This document shows positions 45,665-55,954 of a stretch of 64,000 nt of DNA, in pieces. Source of the stretch: Isochrysis galbana (taxonomy: Eukaryota; Haptophyta; Isochrysidales; Isochrysidaceae); the NCBI GenBank assembly GCA_018136815.1, contig CM030931.1, forward strand, positions 2,335,398-2,399,397. The letters are read 5' to 3'. Each line of letters begins with the position of its first letter. Position 1 is the stretch's first letter. A program made the translations under genes and the position numbers. The notes under the pieces were generated by a model. The model made no database searches. It had not been told where the DNA came from and saw only the letters and a program-made list of their open reading frames with translations.

Positions 45665-48048
45665 ATGGGCGCGCAGGGCGATGGGTGGCTCAGCCGGCTC
45701 TCGCGCGCGCTGCCACTCGCCTTTCTCCTGGTTCTCGCCGCCCTCTACGCCCTCTCCCCTCGCCCGCACTCCCTTTCAGCAACCAAGCACATGACGTTTG
45801 GCGCGGCGCAGCGGGTGGCAGAGGTGAGGGATCCACGCGGCTCAGCACATCGGCTGATGCGCACGGCCCTTGTGGACCGCTCACATCCATCGCTCCGCTG
45901 CAGATGTACGTCGCATCCTCGAAAGTCGCCGTCTTGGGCATAGTGCTGCAAGACGTTCCCAATCTTTTCCCGGCGGACGGCACTCTCTCAGCTGTGAAGC
46001 TGATCTGCGATATGGAGGTAGAGTTTCCTATCGTTGGCGCGTCCATCACAGTGAGTGGGGAGGAGCTGTGGCTGTACTTCAATGGGACCGAGGTGGGTGC
46101 GATGCACCTCAATGATATGAGGGTAGCTCGGGGAGGACAAGCAGTGCGCACGACCGCTGAAGTTACCTTGATTGTGACCAATCTTGAAGCCGCCAGCCAA
46201 ATGGGGCAGGCAGCTATGTACCAGCGCGAGCTTGAGGTACAGATGGCTGGCACTATTCGCGCCAAGGTTCTTGGCAAGAGCAATGGGTGCATATTCGAGG
46301 GCAAATACCAGAACTACTGTATCGATGGCTGGATCCCGCAGATCCACGTTGCCAAGGCGAGCGAGATTCCAGCATGAGTGCTGCCAAGCACCTTGCATTG
46401 CACTCGACGTGCCTATTTCCAGGCTGGCGCCTTCCTCCCTTGAACGTATGTTTTTGTGCTTGGCAGCACGGCGGCGCTTTGCTTCTAGTTGCGATTGCTA
46501 ACGAAGCCGTTCTGTGCGCCTTGTGACAGACGATCAAGCTGAAGGGTCTTGCAATGGGGCTCCCGGGCGGCTTCCATCTCGATGTGCGGAATACCACCTT
46601 TTTCGAGGACTTGTCTGCGCCTCCTCCTCCATTTACTCGGGTACGTGACCTTTCCGCGATGCATCCACACGTCCGTTCAAACAGCCGCAGCATGTCCTGC
46701 AAAAAGTTGTGGGCGTAAATTGTGCAGCCACGCGCTGGACGTGTGCCATGGCGCAAGTCAGCCGGTCAGCCGTGCGCTTGCCTAAATGACCATTGCTGAT
46801 GAGCTTCATGTTGTGCTCATCGCGCAGGGTCCAAATTCGGAGCACTGGGGGCTGTCACATCCTCTTGCGATTTCGGCTATGGTTCAAATCCACAATCCGT
46901 CCATGTTCAGTATGCTCAGCTTAAAGGTTTTACACGGAGATCTACACATTGACACCTACAATGAACGCCTCGGGCGCCCTAACACCACACTCGCCTCGGC
47001 GATTGAGACTGCATCGATGAGCCCGCGCATTGGAACATTCCGCATCGCCAACGGCTTCGCCGTCCCAATTGGGAAATCGGCATGGGCGCCCGCTAGCGCG
47101 TCGTTGTTGCCGTTGAACGAGGCCGAGCGAGAAGCAGTTTCCATGCTTTTAGGTGACCTGCTTCACGGTGAAAATGCTACAATCGTGGCGAATGTTAGAC
47201 TATTTGATATCGATGTATCCAGCCCCACTCAGGCTGGGATCGGATGCCTGGGTTTGCGACGCCCAGCTGACGGGCACCCTGCCAAGGAGGGCCCGCAGTA
47301 CTGCGACACCCATCCTGCCACGGCCTCCTTTTACAACGCTGCGATCCTTCAGGGCGCGGCGATCCGGCTTGTCCATGGCACCGAGGTTTGTGGGCATGCC
47401 CTTGACAGAATATCTTTCGGAGAGCGTGCGCACATCTCAATAGATGTGCCTCGAGCTACAGCAGCGCTCTTGAACCCCCTAGACCCTTATTTGTTGGAGC
47501 AGTGGATTCGACCGGCTCTCAATAACCCCTTGAACATGACGCTCATCGTCACAGGGATGCAAGGTCAGATATTTAGCTCGAATCCAGGCGGTCCCGACTC
47601 GGACCGCCATCAAGTCGGCTCTATAACTCAACGCGACTTAGCCGCCAACGGCATACGGCCGATCCAAGTACCGCCCTACGCAGTTTCCTACGTCCCAGAA
47701 GTGGAACTGCCACTGAACTTGAACGCCTTCGATGTGCCAATTCTGTTGCAATTTCTTGGGGCGTTGAGTACCGGTGGAGCGTGGTGCGACGTTGAAGTCA
47801 CGGTCTTTGCATTGGTGAGCGGATTCCCCGTCCACTTTCCGTACATTCAACGAAATCTGCACGTAACGCTAGACGGAGTACCCCCTTCTCCACCGGTATC
47901 GCCACCGCCGCACTCAGAGCCACCCTCACCACCTCCCCCGAGGCCGCCACCTCAGCCCTCACCACCGCCGCCATATGAGTACCCCTATTCGTACGACTAC
48001 AGCTACGAGTACAGCTCCCATGTGAACGCAGAGGGCGACGCCCTCTAG
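45665..48048 (+). CDS. Membrane-anchored, LEA2/DUF3712-like, proline-rich surface protein
   Basis: Exons: 45665-45823 (type II anchor ALPLAFLLVLAALYAL), 45904 to about 46356, 46530 to about 46641, and about 46828-48048. The first two join in phase 0 (GAG|GTGAGG ... CTGCAG|ATG). The next junction fits a GC-AG intron (AAG|GCGAGC ... ACAG|ACG). The third junction is unsettled, because the visible donor GGGTACGT leaves the wrong phase. Extracellular part: ICDMEVEFPIVGASITVSGE, then TIKLKGLAMGLPG, then AMVQIHNPSMFSM; the LKGL and NPS motifs recall DUF3712/LEA-type beta domains of fungal and algal surface proteins. The C-terminus is Pro-rich (PPSPPVSPPPHSEPPSPP), ending in a Tyr-rich tail YEYPYSYDYSYEYSS. 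A cell-covering role is inference. Confidence 0.65.
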
Positions 48049-48613
48049 CGCAGGGTTGTCGACTTCCATCTACGATGGTGCATCAAGCGTAGACAAATAC
48101 GGCTTTCGCCAACATTGGTGGCTATAGGCGAGTGATGTCTAAACTCCTACTACGCTTGCTTAATGTTTAGTGAAAGTGTTCCATCCGCTATGCACGGCGG
48201 CTTGGTTACATCATGTTGGCCACTTGACTTTCGTCCAGGACCCAACCCGTGTGCAGTGGGGGTGAGGGCCAGTTGATATCGATGTTGATTTCCATGATGC
48301 GTGCGAAGAGCAGCCCATCGCCTGCTCTTCTTCTTGTGGTAGTAGTAGTAGTAGTAGTAGTAGTTGTAGTAGAGTAGTATTGCTTGCATAGCGTCCATTG
48401 TCTCGATTGTGCAAAATTGTGTAAGCACTGGCGCTTACGCTTGCTGAGTACTTATTCGATGCCGTAGCACAAGCCAACAAGCCTTATTGTCAGGATGATA
48501 TTGAAGGCCGCGTTCCATAGAGCACGTGGGACGCCATTGAATGTCCACGGTCGTGTTCACTTATTTTTATGCTTAGCTATCATCAGGGGTCAGGGGTACT
48601 ACCCTGCATGCGG
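48049..48613. other. 3' flank with TAG microsatellite
   Basis: A (TAG)n run at 48339-48375. No gene seen. Confidence 0.4.
48339..48375. repeat. (TAG)n microsatellite
   Basis: About 12 TAG units with one TTG variant. Confidence 0.95.
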
Positions 48614-48765
48614 TCCGAAAAACATCTGTGAAGATTCTAGCTACTACTACTAGCTATGTAGGGCCCATCGCACTAACGATGCTATCTCACGCCATCGCCT
48701 GTACCCCACACCCACACTCTCACTCTCTCACTCCCCTTACGCTACCCCCTTCATTCCTTTGTCGC
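48614..48765. repeat. Family F copy (reverse head)
   Basis: AAACATCTGTGAAGATTC, CTACTACTACTAGCTAT, then CTCACGCCATCGCCTGTACC, with a downstream CTTCATTCCTTTGTCGCT. Confidence 0.65.
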
Positions 48766-48787
48766 TATGCTTTCTCGGGGGGTGGCA

Positions 48788-48945
48788 ACTAAGTTTATAC
48801 TTAGTTCGCCCATGGGGGGGAACGAGCCCCCCTCTCTCTCCACTCCTCCCCTGCCATGGGGGAGGAACCACCCACTCTCCTGGCACGCCTGATGGCCTGC
48901 CAGGAGCACACTGCCATGCTGACCCATCCCTCTCCCCACAGGCAC
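48788..48945 (+). mobile_element. Family A 5' fragment
   Basis: Head hairpin ACTAAGT-TTAT-ACTTAGT and the first 158 bp of family A, ending at CCCCACAGGCACG. Like 22732-22890, it stops at almost the same place, which suggests a common processing or recombination point. Confidence 0.8.
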
Positions 48946-49172
48946 GAGGCGGCTTGCCTTCATTTGGTCTCCTTTCCCTCAGGGTTTCTTCCCCTCCCGT
49001 GGGGACTCTGGCCGAGCAACATCAAATACAAAAAAGCTCGGTCCTAGGACACCGGGCCTAGCTCACCATGAGGGCGCTCCTGTGAGCAAGGGGATGCATG
49101 GTTACTAGTGCGTGCCCCCCCCTCGATGAAAATTCCAGCGGCCTCCTCGTCACGCATGACGTGGACCTCTCC

Positions 49173-49817
49173 TCACACTTGTCTTGAAAGGATCGTCTTC
49201 AATGAGTGCATCGGATGTATACCGCACTCCTCGTGTGTCAGCTTGAACTTCTTTTCGATGTCGTAAAAGCTGTGGTACGGGTCAATGTACCCCTGCTTCT
49301 TTTCGAGCATGAGGTAATGCCTACCGGTCTTGTCGATGGCGTAGGGATACGGAAAGTCGTTCGCTCCTACAGGCGATACGAATGCGACGATCTCGTCGAC
49401 GGCCTCAAATTCGAACACTTCGATGCCCACGAAGACGTACTTGAGGTCGCCGATGTAGAAGAGCAAAGAGTTCCCTGCTTCATTGAGCTTGTTCACTCTG
49501 TCGTACCCTCCTGACAATACAGTCAATGGGCAGAGGTGGCTGATTCCAACAAACACGTCCTCGCACACGAACGCGTGATGCGAGGCTTCGCCGTGTACAT
49601 CGACCAAGTGGACCAAGTGCCTACCGTCATCGCGCTGTGCAACGGACGCGACAAAGCCCACGCCGCCATTGTCACGGGTCGCGTACTTTTGGACACCGGG
49701 TTCAGGGGCGAGAATCCTTCGCCAGTGCTCTTCGAACTCGTGTATACCTGGGTCTCCCGTCTCAGGTGTGGGAGAGCCATGGTAAAGGAGCGACAAGGCA
49801 AGGTCTCTATGTGTCAT
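49173..49817 (-). CDS. Giant-virus-type ORF, apparently whole
   Basis: Intact 214-codon frame (start MTHRDLALSLLYHG). The segment VFVGIEVFEFEAVDEIVAFV, followed by SPVGANDFPYPYAIDKTGRH and YLMLEK, resembles a family of unknown function repeated in Mimivirus-like giant viruses (the SPVG-x-(N/S)D-x-PYPYA motif). It looks whole and stands alone: no capsid, polymerase or other viral gene is near. It is probably an old acquisition from a nucleocytoplasmic large DNA virus. The family resemblance is from memory of the motif. Confidence 0.6.
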   Translation of the reverse strand: MTHRDLALSLLYHGSPTPETGDPGIHEFEEHWRRILAPEPGVQKYATRDNGGVGFVASVAQRDDGRHLVHLVDVHGEASHHAFVCEDVFVGISHLCPLTVLSGGYDRVNKLNEAGNSLLFYIGDLKYVFVGIEVFEFEAVDEIVAFVSPVGANDFPYPYAIDKTGRHYLMLEKKQGYIDPYHSFYDIEKKFKLTHEECGIHPMHSLKTILSRQV

Positions 49818-49879
49818 TTATGAGCACGAAACGAAAAAAGCTTCCGTGAGCGCCTTTCACTTTGTTCCGTGCTCGCCAA

Positions 49880-50098
49880 TCAGTCATCAGATCTGCAGGT
49901 ACCACTACGACACGTGTATTCACCACAGCACTCCGAGTTATTTTGGCACACCGACCCTGGCTCGCGGCATGGCGTCTCACACACTCCCTCGTCATTGCAC
50001 TCAAGTCCTTCACAGCACTCGTCGCCATAACTGCACCCCCTCCTTTTCTCGACACACGGTGTGACGGTACGGCACTTTTGGTCTCTTGTGGGCCACAA
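49880..50098 (-). CDS. Cysteine-knot-like small ORF
   Basis: About 72 codons with 14 Cys. The frame has two consecutive ICK-like modules: GCSYGDECCEGLECNDEGVC and CREPGSVCQNNSECCGEYTC followed by RSGTC. The second has the spacing C-X6-C-X5-CC-X4-C-X4-C typical of small disulfide-knot domains. There is no in-frame ATG and a stop lies directly upstream, so this is an exon of a larger gene or a remnant. It starts 60 bp upstream of, and on the same strand as, the giant-virus-type ORF. Function unknown. Confidence 0.5.
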   Translation of the reverse strand: MWPTRDQKCRTVTPCVEKRRGCSYGDECCEGLECNDEGVCETPCREPGSVCQNNSECCGEYTCRSGTCRSDD

Positions 50099-50363
50099 TC
50101 ACCTACAACTCAGTGCCCTGCCTTGGGCCCTCTTCCAACACTTCACTCCCTCTCCCACTCCCTCTTGGAACTACAAGCAACCCAAGAAGCACAACCCCCC
50201 TCGCCCTCTGTTTCAAGCACCAAAAATTTCGACTTAAGACAAGAGGGAGGATATGTCTTGAGGCGGCGTCGCTGCCCATGCCTAGCGCAAGGGTATAGCG
50301 CCCCCACTCAGACATCTCCTTCCCCACAGCTCCTCTCTGAGGAGTTGCTCCTCTCCCTCCCAT

Positions 50364-50833
50364 TAGGCCCCCTTGCCTGCGAGACCAAAACAGGATCCTG
50401 GCGTGGGGGGCTGTTTGAGTGTGGAGGGAGGGGCGCTCCAGCTAGCGCAGGTAGAAAGCTAGTGAAGAGCTGGGTGGCATAAGGGGGAAGGGTGCTTGCG
50501 CTTGCCGCGGCAGGGAGTCCTGTCTTGAGTTAGCGCTAGTTCCGTTCCTTTGCCGCGCCGCGACCCATAAAAATTTGTTAAAAATTTAAAAAAAAATTTA
50601 GGCCCCCTTGCCTGCGAGACCAGAACAGGATCCTGGCGTGGGGGGCTGTCTGAGTGTGGAGGGAGCGGGCGCTCTGGCTAGCGCAGGTAGAAAGCTAGTG
50701 AAGAGCTGGGTGGCATAAGGGGGGAAGGGTGCTTGCGCTTGCCGCGGCAGGGTGTCCTGTCTTGAGTGAGCGCTAGTCCCGTCCCTTTGCCGCGCCGCGA
50801 CCCATAAAAATTTGTTAAAAATTAAAATTAGTT
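50364..50833. repeat. 235-bp tandem duplication
   Basis: 50364-50598 and 50599-50833 are about 95% alike. They begin AGGCCCCCTTGCCTGCGAGA and end CCATAAAAATTTGTTAAAAA. Confidence 0.93.
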
Positions 50834-50834
50834 G

Positions 50835-51088
50835 TCGGCCTTGGATGAAACGCAGGGGAAAATGTCGGCATGCGCAGCACGCACGGCGTCTCCGCGGGGG
50901 AACCGATGGTGCCCATGCACGGCGTGCACATTGGTGCAAGCAAGTCATACCCCGCGAGAAAAAAGTTGTTATGCCCACGCACGGCGCCCCCTAGTCTTTC
51001 GTTTAATTTTAAAATATTGCTGTATACATAACTATGGACATTTGATCGCTCAATTCGACTGATGCCCCACAATTGACGGAACGACACC
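50835..51088 (+). repeat. Family E/D copy
   Basis: ACGCACGGCGTCTCCGCGGG block, CTAGTCTTTCGTTTAATTTT, then the D end TGACGGAACGACACCTG. Compare 26601-26901. Confidence 0.85.
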
Positions 51089-51600
51089 TGAGCTGCCACT
51101 CCCCCCTCCCTTCTCTCTTCCCTCTTCCTCCTCTCTTCCCTGCGGCTCTGGCCAGCATGGCGCGCGCCTGCGGCCCCTCTTCAGGTCCCCAGGAGGCCTG
51201 CAGGGGGCCTGGGAGCACAGCTCAGGAGGCAGGTGAGGCTGTGGCTGGGGCATGGCCCTGGCCCCTCCTGCCTCTCCCACGTCCCTCGCTGGCTCTCGCG
51301 CCCCTGCCGGTCGACTGGAGCTGGCTGGGGGGTCCTGATCAGGGGGGCCCAGGGGGAGGAGGGGTTGGTCAGAGCGACAAGCTGGCCAGCGCGGGCCAGG
51401 GCGCCAGGGCGTGCGATCTGTGCCCTGCTCTCTGGGAGAGTCCTGGGCAGTCTGAGTGAGTGTGAGTGAGTCCCCCCTGCGTGCCAAGAGGCAGCGTAGG
51501 GGGGTGGATGGTGGATGGTTCTCGCCCCCCATGAGGAGAGTCGAGAGAGTGGGGGGGGCGCGAGGCCCCCCTCCATGGCGACCAATCATAAGATTAGTGT
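51089..51600 (-). mobile_element. Family A copy, 5' half
   Basis: Minus orientation. The head hairpin ACTAATC-TTAT-GATTGGT (51598-51581) is at its right end, and the body runs to GAGGGGGGAGTGGCAGCTC, where it joins the family D end. The 3' half is missing. Confidence 0.8.
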
Positions 51601-52035
51601 CATTATTGGGAATGAGGAATGAGGAATGACGTCGGATGGGAAATAGGAAATAGGGATTCGCCTTTGGCGATGGGGGAGTGTCAGAGTTTTCTTGTTGTCC
51701 TAGTATAATCCTAGTGCTGAGGGACCGTGCCTCATCGGCAGCGGAGCCCCTCCCCCGCGATGGGGGTGTGCGCGGTTGTGTGCATGGCTCGTCCGGTGGA
51801 TGTGGCTAGGCAACTAGGCATGTTAGCCAAGAAGACCTCTTTTACAAGACTACAATTCCTAACGTGCCTCTACTTTACTTTCTCCAGCGCCAGCTCTGCA
51901 GCCTCGCTGCTCCCCAGCAGCGCCGGCGCGAAGGGGCCAAGAGAAGAGAAGGAGAAACTAGGAGAGAGGAAGGAAAAGAAGAAGAGAAAGGTAGTGGGGT
52001 CGAGTCGAGAGCGCTTGGGCCGTCGAGGCGCGCGG
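51601..52035. promoter_or_regulatory. Upstream region of the Josephin-UBX gene
   Basis: An open frame in phase with the start continues upstream to 51727, but family comparison favours the Met at 52036. No clear promoter motif. Confidence 0.3.
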
Positions 52036-54640
52036 ATGGTGCTGCTCTACCATGAGAGACAAGTGAGCGGACCACGCGCCCGGCTCCCCGCCCATTCACT
52101 GCGCATTCGATATGGAGGGTTGGATGGGCTGCCTCCGCAGCGGTGCTTGCGCTTCGGTCCTCCGTCCCGCTGGCTCCCCGCCTGGACCTCCAAGTGATTC
52201 CACCTTGCTGTCTTTCGCGCTTGACTGTGGAATGCCAGCCTCGGCGTGCTGCCTACCGCCTCTTCCTCGGGCAAAGTGGAGGGATGTGCAGTGTGGGGGA
52301 GAATCATCAAACGATCCTTTCCGCTGCGCCAACATGCTCCTCTCGGATGAGCATGCTCCTTTCCCTGCGTCTGACAACAGGTTGCGGCGTTGTGCGGCCA
52401 GCACTGCCTGAACAACCTTCTGCAGGGTCCATACTTTTCGGAAATTTCTCTCGCAGAGATTGCCCAGGTTCGCAAGATATCTTTCGCTGCTATTCACCAG
52501 CATATGCTTTCTAAACAGCAGCCTCCAAGGTTATTCAATGTTTTTGATGGGTGCGCTGACTCCATCTTGCCTCACTCGTGCAGCTGTTCACTGCATCCCG
52601 CTCCTCTTCTCAGGAATTGGATGCACGCGAGCGTGCTCTAATGCTCTCAGAAGGCATGACATCAGATGCCATGAGATTTATGGCTGAAGCGAGCGGAAAT
52701 GTGGCACTGGACGGCAACTTCTCCATACAGGTAGGTCGAGGCGGTGCTCGGGCTTCCATGCCACATACGCCCTTCGAGGGCACCTGGCCATGTCTCAGTG
52801 GAAACCGACTCACCTCTCCCGGACATGCGACCTTTCAGGTACTTTCAGAGGCGCTGCGTCGTTCACTTGGCCTGAGCCTCGATGACACGCGCCATGCTGA
52901 TCGTCGAAGTGTGCTGAAAACCCCTGAGGCTGAGAACGGCTTCGTTTTGAATCGTTCTAATCATTGGTAAGCTCGCTCCCTTCCTCTTCTATACCACATT
53001 CGACATTTGGGTCATGACGCCGCAGTCGTTTGGAGGTCGCTAACTTCAATGCTTCAGGCAGTCAAGAGGCGGGGGCGCTGTTCTGAGGAGTGATTGCGTC
53101 TTGTAATTGCGATTGCAGATGCACCAGCACAGCACTCGATCTTTGCTACAACAATCTCCTCGCCAATTACACTCTTTCGATCATAGGTATTGCCTTCGCA
53201 AGCTCGACGGTACGTGGTGGGAGCTGAATTCTTCTGCCGCCAATCCGCGTCGCCTGTCCGAGTTCTCTCTCGCTGCCACCCTTGAGGGTCTATCGGCTGA
53301 TGGTTGGTCAATTTTTGTGAGTTGGCTTGTTACTTCCTTGAAATCTCAACCTAGCCGTGGAGCCCCCCTTTCACATGGCCCTGTGTCGCCATATGCCAAA
53401 AAGAAGTATTCGCTCTTCACCACTCTGCTTTCAGGTTGTTCGCGCCGCTGATGGCTCTCGCCGCCCCCTCCCTCCACCGATGCAACAAGACTACCTTTCA
53501 CTTTCGGATGCTGACTCATGGGTGGACACTGCGCGGCCACGTCGCGAGGACGAGTCTGGACTTGTCTACGCACCGGGTGGGGCGGCACGTGGGCCAGAGA
53601 AGCCGAAATTCCAGGCTTTCTCTGGGGGCGGCCAAATTCTTGGTGGCGGAAGCGGCCAGCCTGCAATGGAGGTTCTCGGTCATGGCAGCGAAGCCGAACA
53701 GCTTGCTCAGGCGATGGCACTGTCGTCGGTGCGCCCTCGCGTTTAGCACTTTCAATCCCCTTGCCCTTCGTTGAGCCGAGCACAAGGCAAAGTCCCGTCT
53801 CCTGAATACCTCCTTGCTGAGCCCTACCGAGGTATCGTTGGCTGCGGTGTTTCTTGGGTTATCTCCTCCCACATGGCTGCATTGTAGGACCTCGCACATC
53901 GCGAACGTCTACTAGCTCGCCTTCCGGTCGAGCCTACAGATAGTGGCGCGCGGGTGTTGATTCGTTTGCCCAATGGAACGCGATCGCACAGACGGTTTCC
54001 TACTGATGCTAGCCTCCAAGCTGTGGTGCGCCATTGTGGCCCGCTCTTGCTGGACGATTGCCTCATTTCTTTCGTCACTTTCCCACACAACACGTGTATA
54101 TGTCTCAGCACTAGGAAAATGGCAAGTCCTCAACCACCCAGATTCGCACTCTCACATCTACCCATTTTGATAGTACGCCATGGGTCTCCACCGTTTTGTT
54201 GCGGAGATTTGTTAATGAAGAGGCGCAACCATCCCAGACTGGGAAGACCCCGGAGATGGTTGCGGAGATTTGTTTGAATGAAAGTGGTCCTAGATGCACC
54301 GTTTGCACCTCAGCCCTCTTCAATGTTGATAGTCTATGGTCGACACGTCAATTTAGTGTCACTTTGGCTGTCGACAAGTATCTGGGTGATTGACCCCCAT
54401 GCCACTACCCCTTCACAGGTTGATTTTGCGGCGATTGAACTCGCCTCTATTGGTGCATCTGCCCTGAATAGTTCAGGGAGTTGGTCACTTGTGTCGCAAT
54501 ACCCCCCATTCAAGCTGCTATTCCGCAGCGACGGTTCTCTCATCACGGAGGGCTCGGCGTCTTGTGCGGAGATGGGGACGAAAACTGTTTTAGATGCCGG
54601 CCTTGTTCCCAGCGCCCAACTTCATGTCGCCAAGGCGTAA
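52036..54640 (+). CDS. Ataxin-3-like deubiquitinase: Josephin + UIM + UBX
   Basis: Exons: 52036-52062, 52381-52467, 52614-52730, 52839-52966, 53187-53316, 53435-53728, 53888 to about 54025 and 54419-54640. A 45-nt microexon at 53787-53831 also fits the frame. The protein is about 380-395 residues. The start MVLLYHERQ is followed by ALCGQHCLNNLLQGPYFSEI with the catalytic Cys; DGNFSIQ, then NHWYCLRKLDGTWWELNS with the catalytic His and Asn, complete the Josephin domain. A ubiquitin-interacting motif (EAEQLAQAMALSS) follows, then a UBX domain (RVLIRLPNGTRSHRRFPTDA ... LDAGLVPSAQLHVAKA), which in other proteins binds p97/Cdc48. It probably trims ubiquitin chains on Cdc48 clients. Josephin-UBX proteins are known in apicomplexans; animal ataxin-3 lacks UBX. 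The exact exon 7 donor is uncertain by one codon. Confidence 0.93.
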
Positions 54641-55261
54641 CTCACCTGTGATGGCATGGCGTTGACGGCCATGCGCAACGAGCGCACTCGAGCGTTAGCT
54701 GCGCTGCACGAGCGGTCTGCCATCGACGCAACGGGACGGTCGTCACGAGGTACTTCGCAGTCCTCCCGGGGCATACGCGTCCGAAAAGGTGGATAGGTTC
54801 ATGTGCGCTCCTAGCTTCCTCTCCGTGCCTCAGCTTGTGTGTCCTCATGTGCCTATGTGGGTGATGTCGAAGTAAGGGTCATAGGGGACGCAGACCAAAG
54901 GCAAAAGATGTCCCTTGATGTCAATATCAGTATGGGACACGACCAGATGGTGATGATGCCCCTTTGATGTGCAAGCACTTGCAACCCTTGGTATTGGATT
55001 ATCCAGATATCCAAAGTAGGCCAAAATATCCAAAGTAGGTGCACCTGGTTGCCTGTGTATGTAATTGTGTGAGCCTTTGGGCACATGTTACACAGTTCGT
55101 CAGGAAAAAGACACTAGAAGGGTGAAGGTTGGGATGTCTGTGATTATTGCACCCTGCGAGCCATGGGCAAGGGACTGAATGTCAAAATTAGCAACTTGCG
55201 GTCTGAAAGCGCGCGCCTTAGATGTTCAATATCGATAATAGGGTCCTGTGTGAATATTGTT
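54641..55261. other. Intergenic, no gene seen
   Basis: A small CAAAGTAGG-type repeat lies near 55010-55040. Nothing else supported. Confidence 0.3.
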
Positions 55262-55329
55262 GCAAAAATAACTATGGACATTTGATGGCTCCATTCGATT
55301 GATGTCCCATAATTGACGGAACGACACCT
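55262..55329 (+). repeat. Family D end alone
   Basis: AACTATGGACATTTGATGGC ... AATTGACGGAACGACACC, without the GC-rich E part. Confidence 0.75.
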
Positions 55330-55954
55330 TGCGGCCGTCACCTACGCGCGTGCACCCAGCCGCGAGGGTATCCTTCAGCTTTGCCACGTTGTACCTGTAC
55401 ACGGAGATGGGCGTAGCATTACCGCCGCCGCCATCGCTTGCCGCTTGCCGTTGCTGGTGCCTCCGCCTGCACCTGCACGGGCCCTCTTTGCCTGGGCCAC
55501 CAGGGACAAGCACTACATTGACCCGACCATAGGACCGACTTCCGCAGCGTACGCTCTTTTCGGTTGGCTCCTCGACCACAGTTACTCTGTCCAAGACGAT
55601 TGAGTCGGAAGCGTCCGCAGCGGTGGGCACCTCCTCTCTCTCTTCTCTCTTCTTCATTCCGTCGCATGCGACGAGGGGTGTTGTTGGCATCTTGACTCAC
55701 CCGGATAGGAAGGGAGCTGCTAGCTAGTGCGAATGTGGTGTTTCACAGTAACCCCCGTTCACACTGCGTCGAGGCTCTGGACTTCTCTCTCCGGCCTTCG
55801 CTCTCCCCACCCACCCATCCCATTGTTAGGCTGTGCGCGTGCCTTAGGAGAATTTAATATTATCCTATAAGGCATCTTGACTCACTCGGATAGGAAGGGA
55901 GCTGCTAGCTACTACTAGTGCGAACCTTTAGAACCACCTTCAACTGCGCACCCA
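55330..55954. other. Spacer with a duplicated 30-bp block
   Basis: GGCATCTTGACTCACCCGGA..AGGAAGGGAGCTGCTAGCTA occurs at 55687-55727 and again, with CTCGGA, at 55871-55912. The minus frame 55330-55690 (VYRYNVAKLKDTLAAG) may be a gene fragment cut by the D element, but no family is recognised. Confidence 0.3.

Noticed and set aside
51727-52035. Upstream in-frame extension of the Josephin protein
   Set aside because: Ataxin-3 family proteins begin directly before the HE(K/R)Q segment, and the extension is low-complexity basic sequence.
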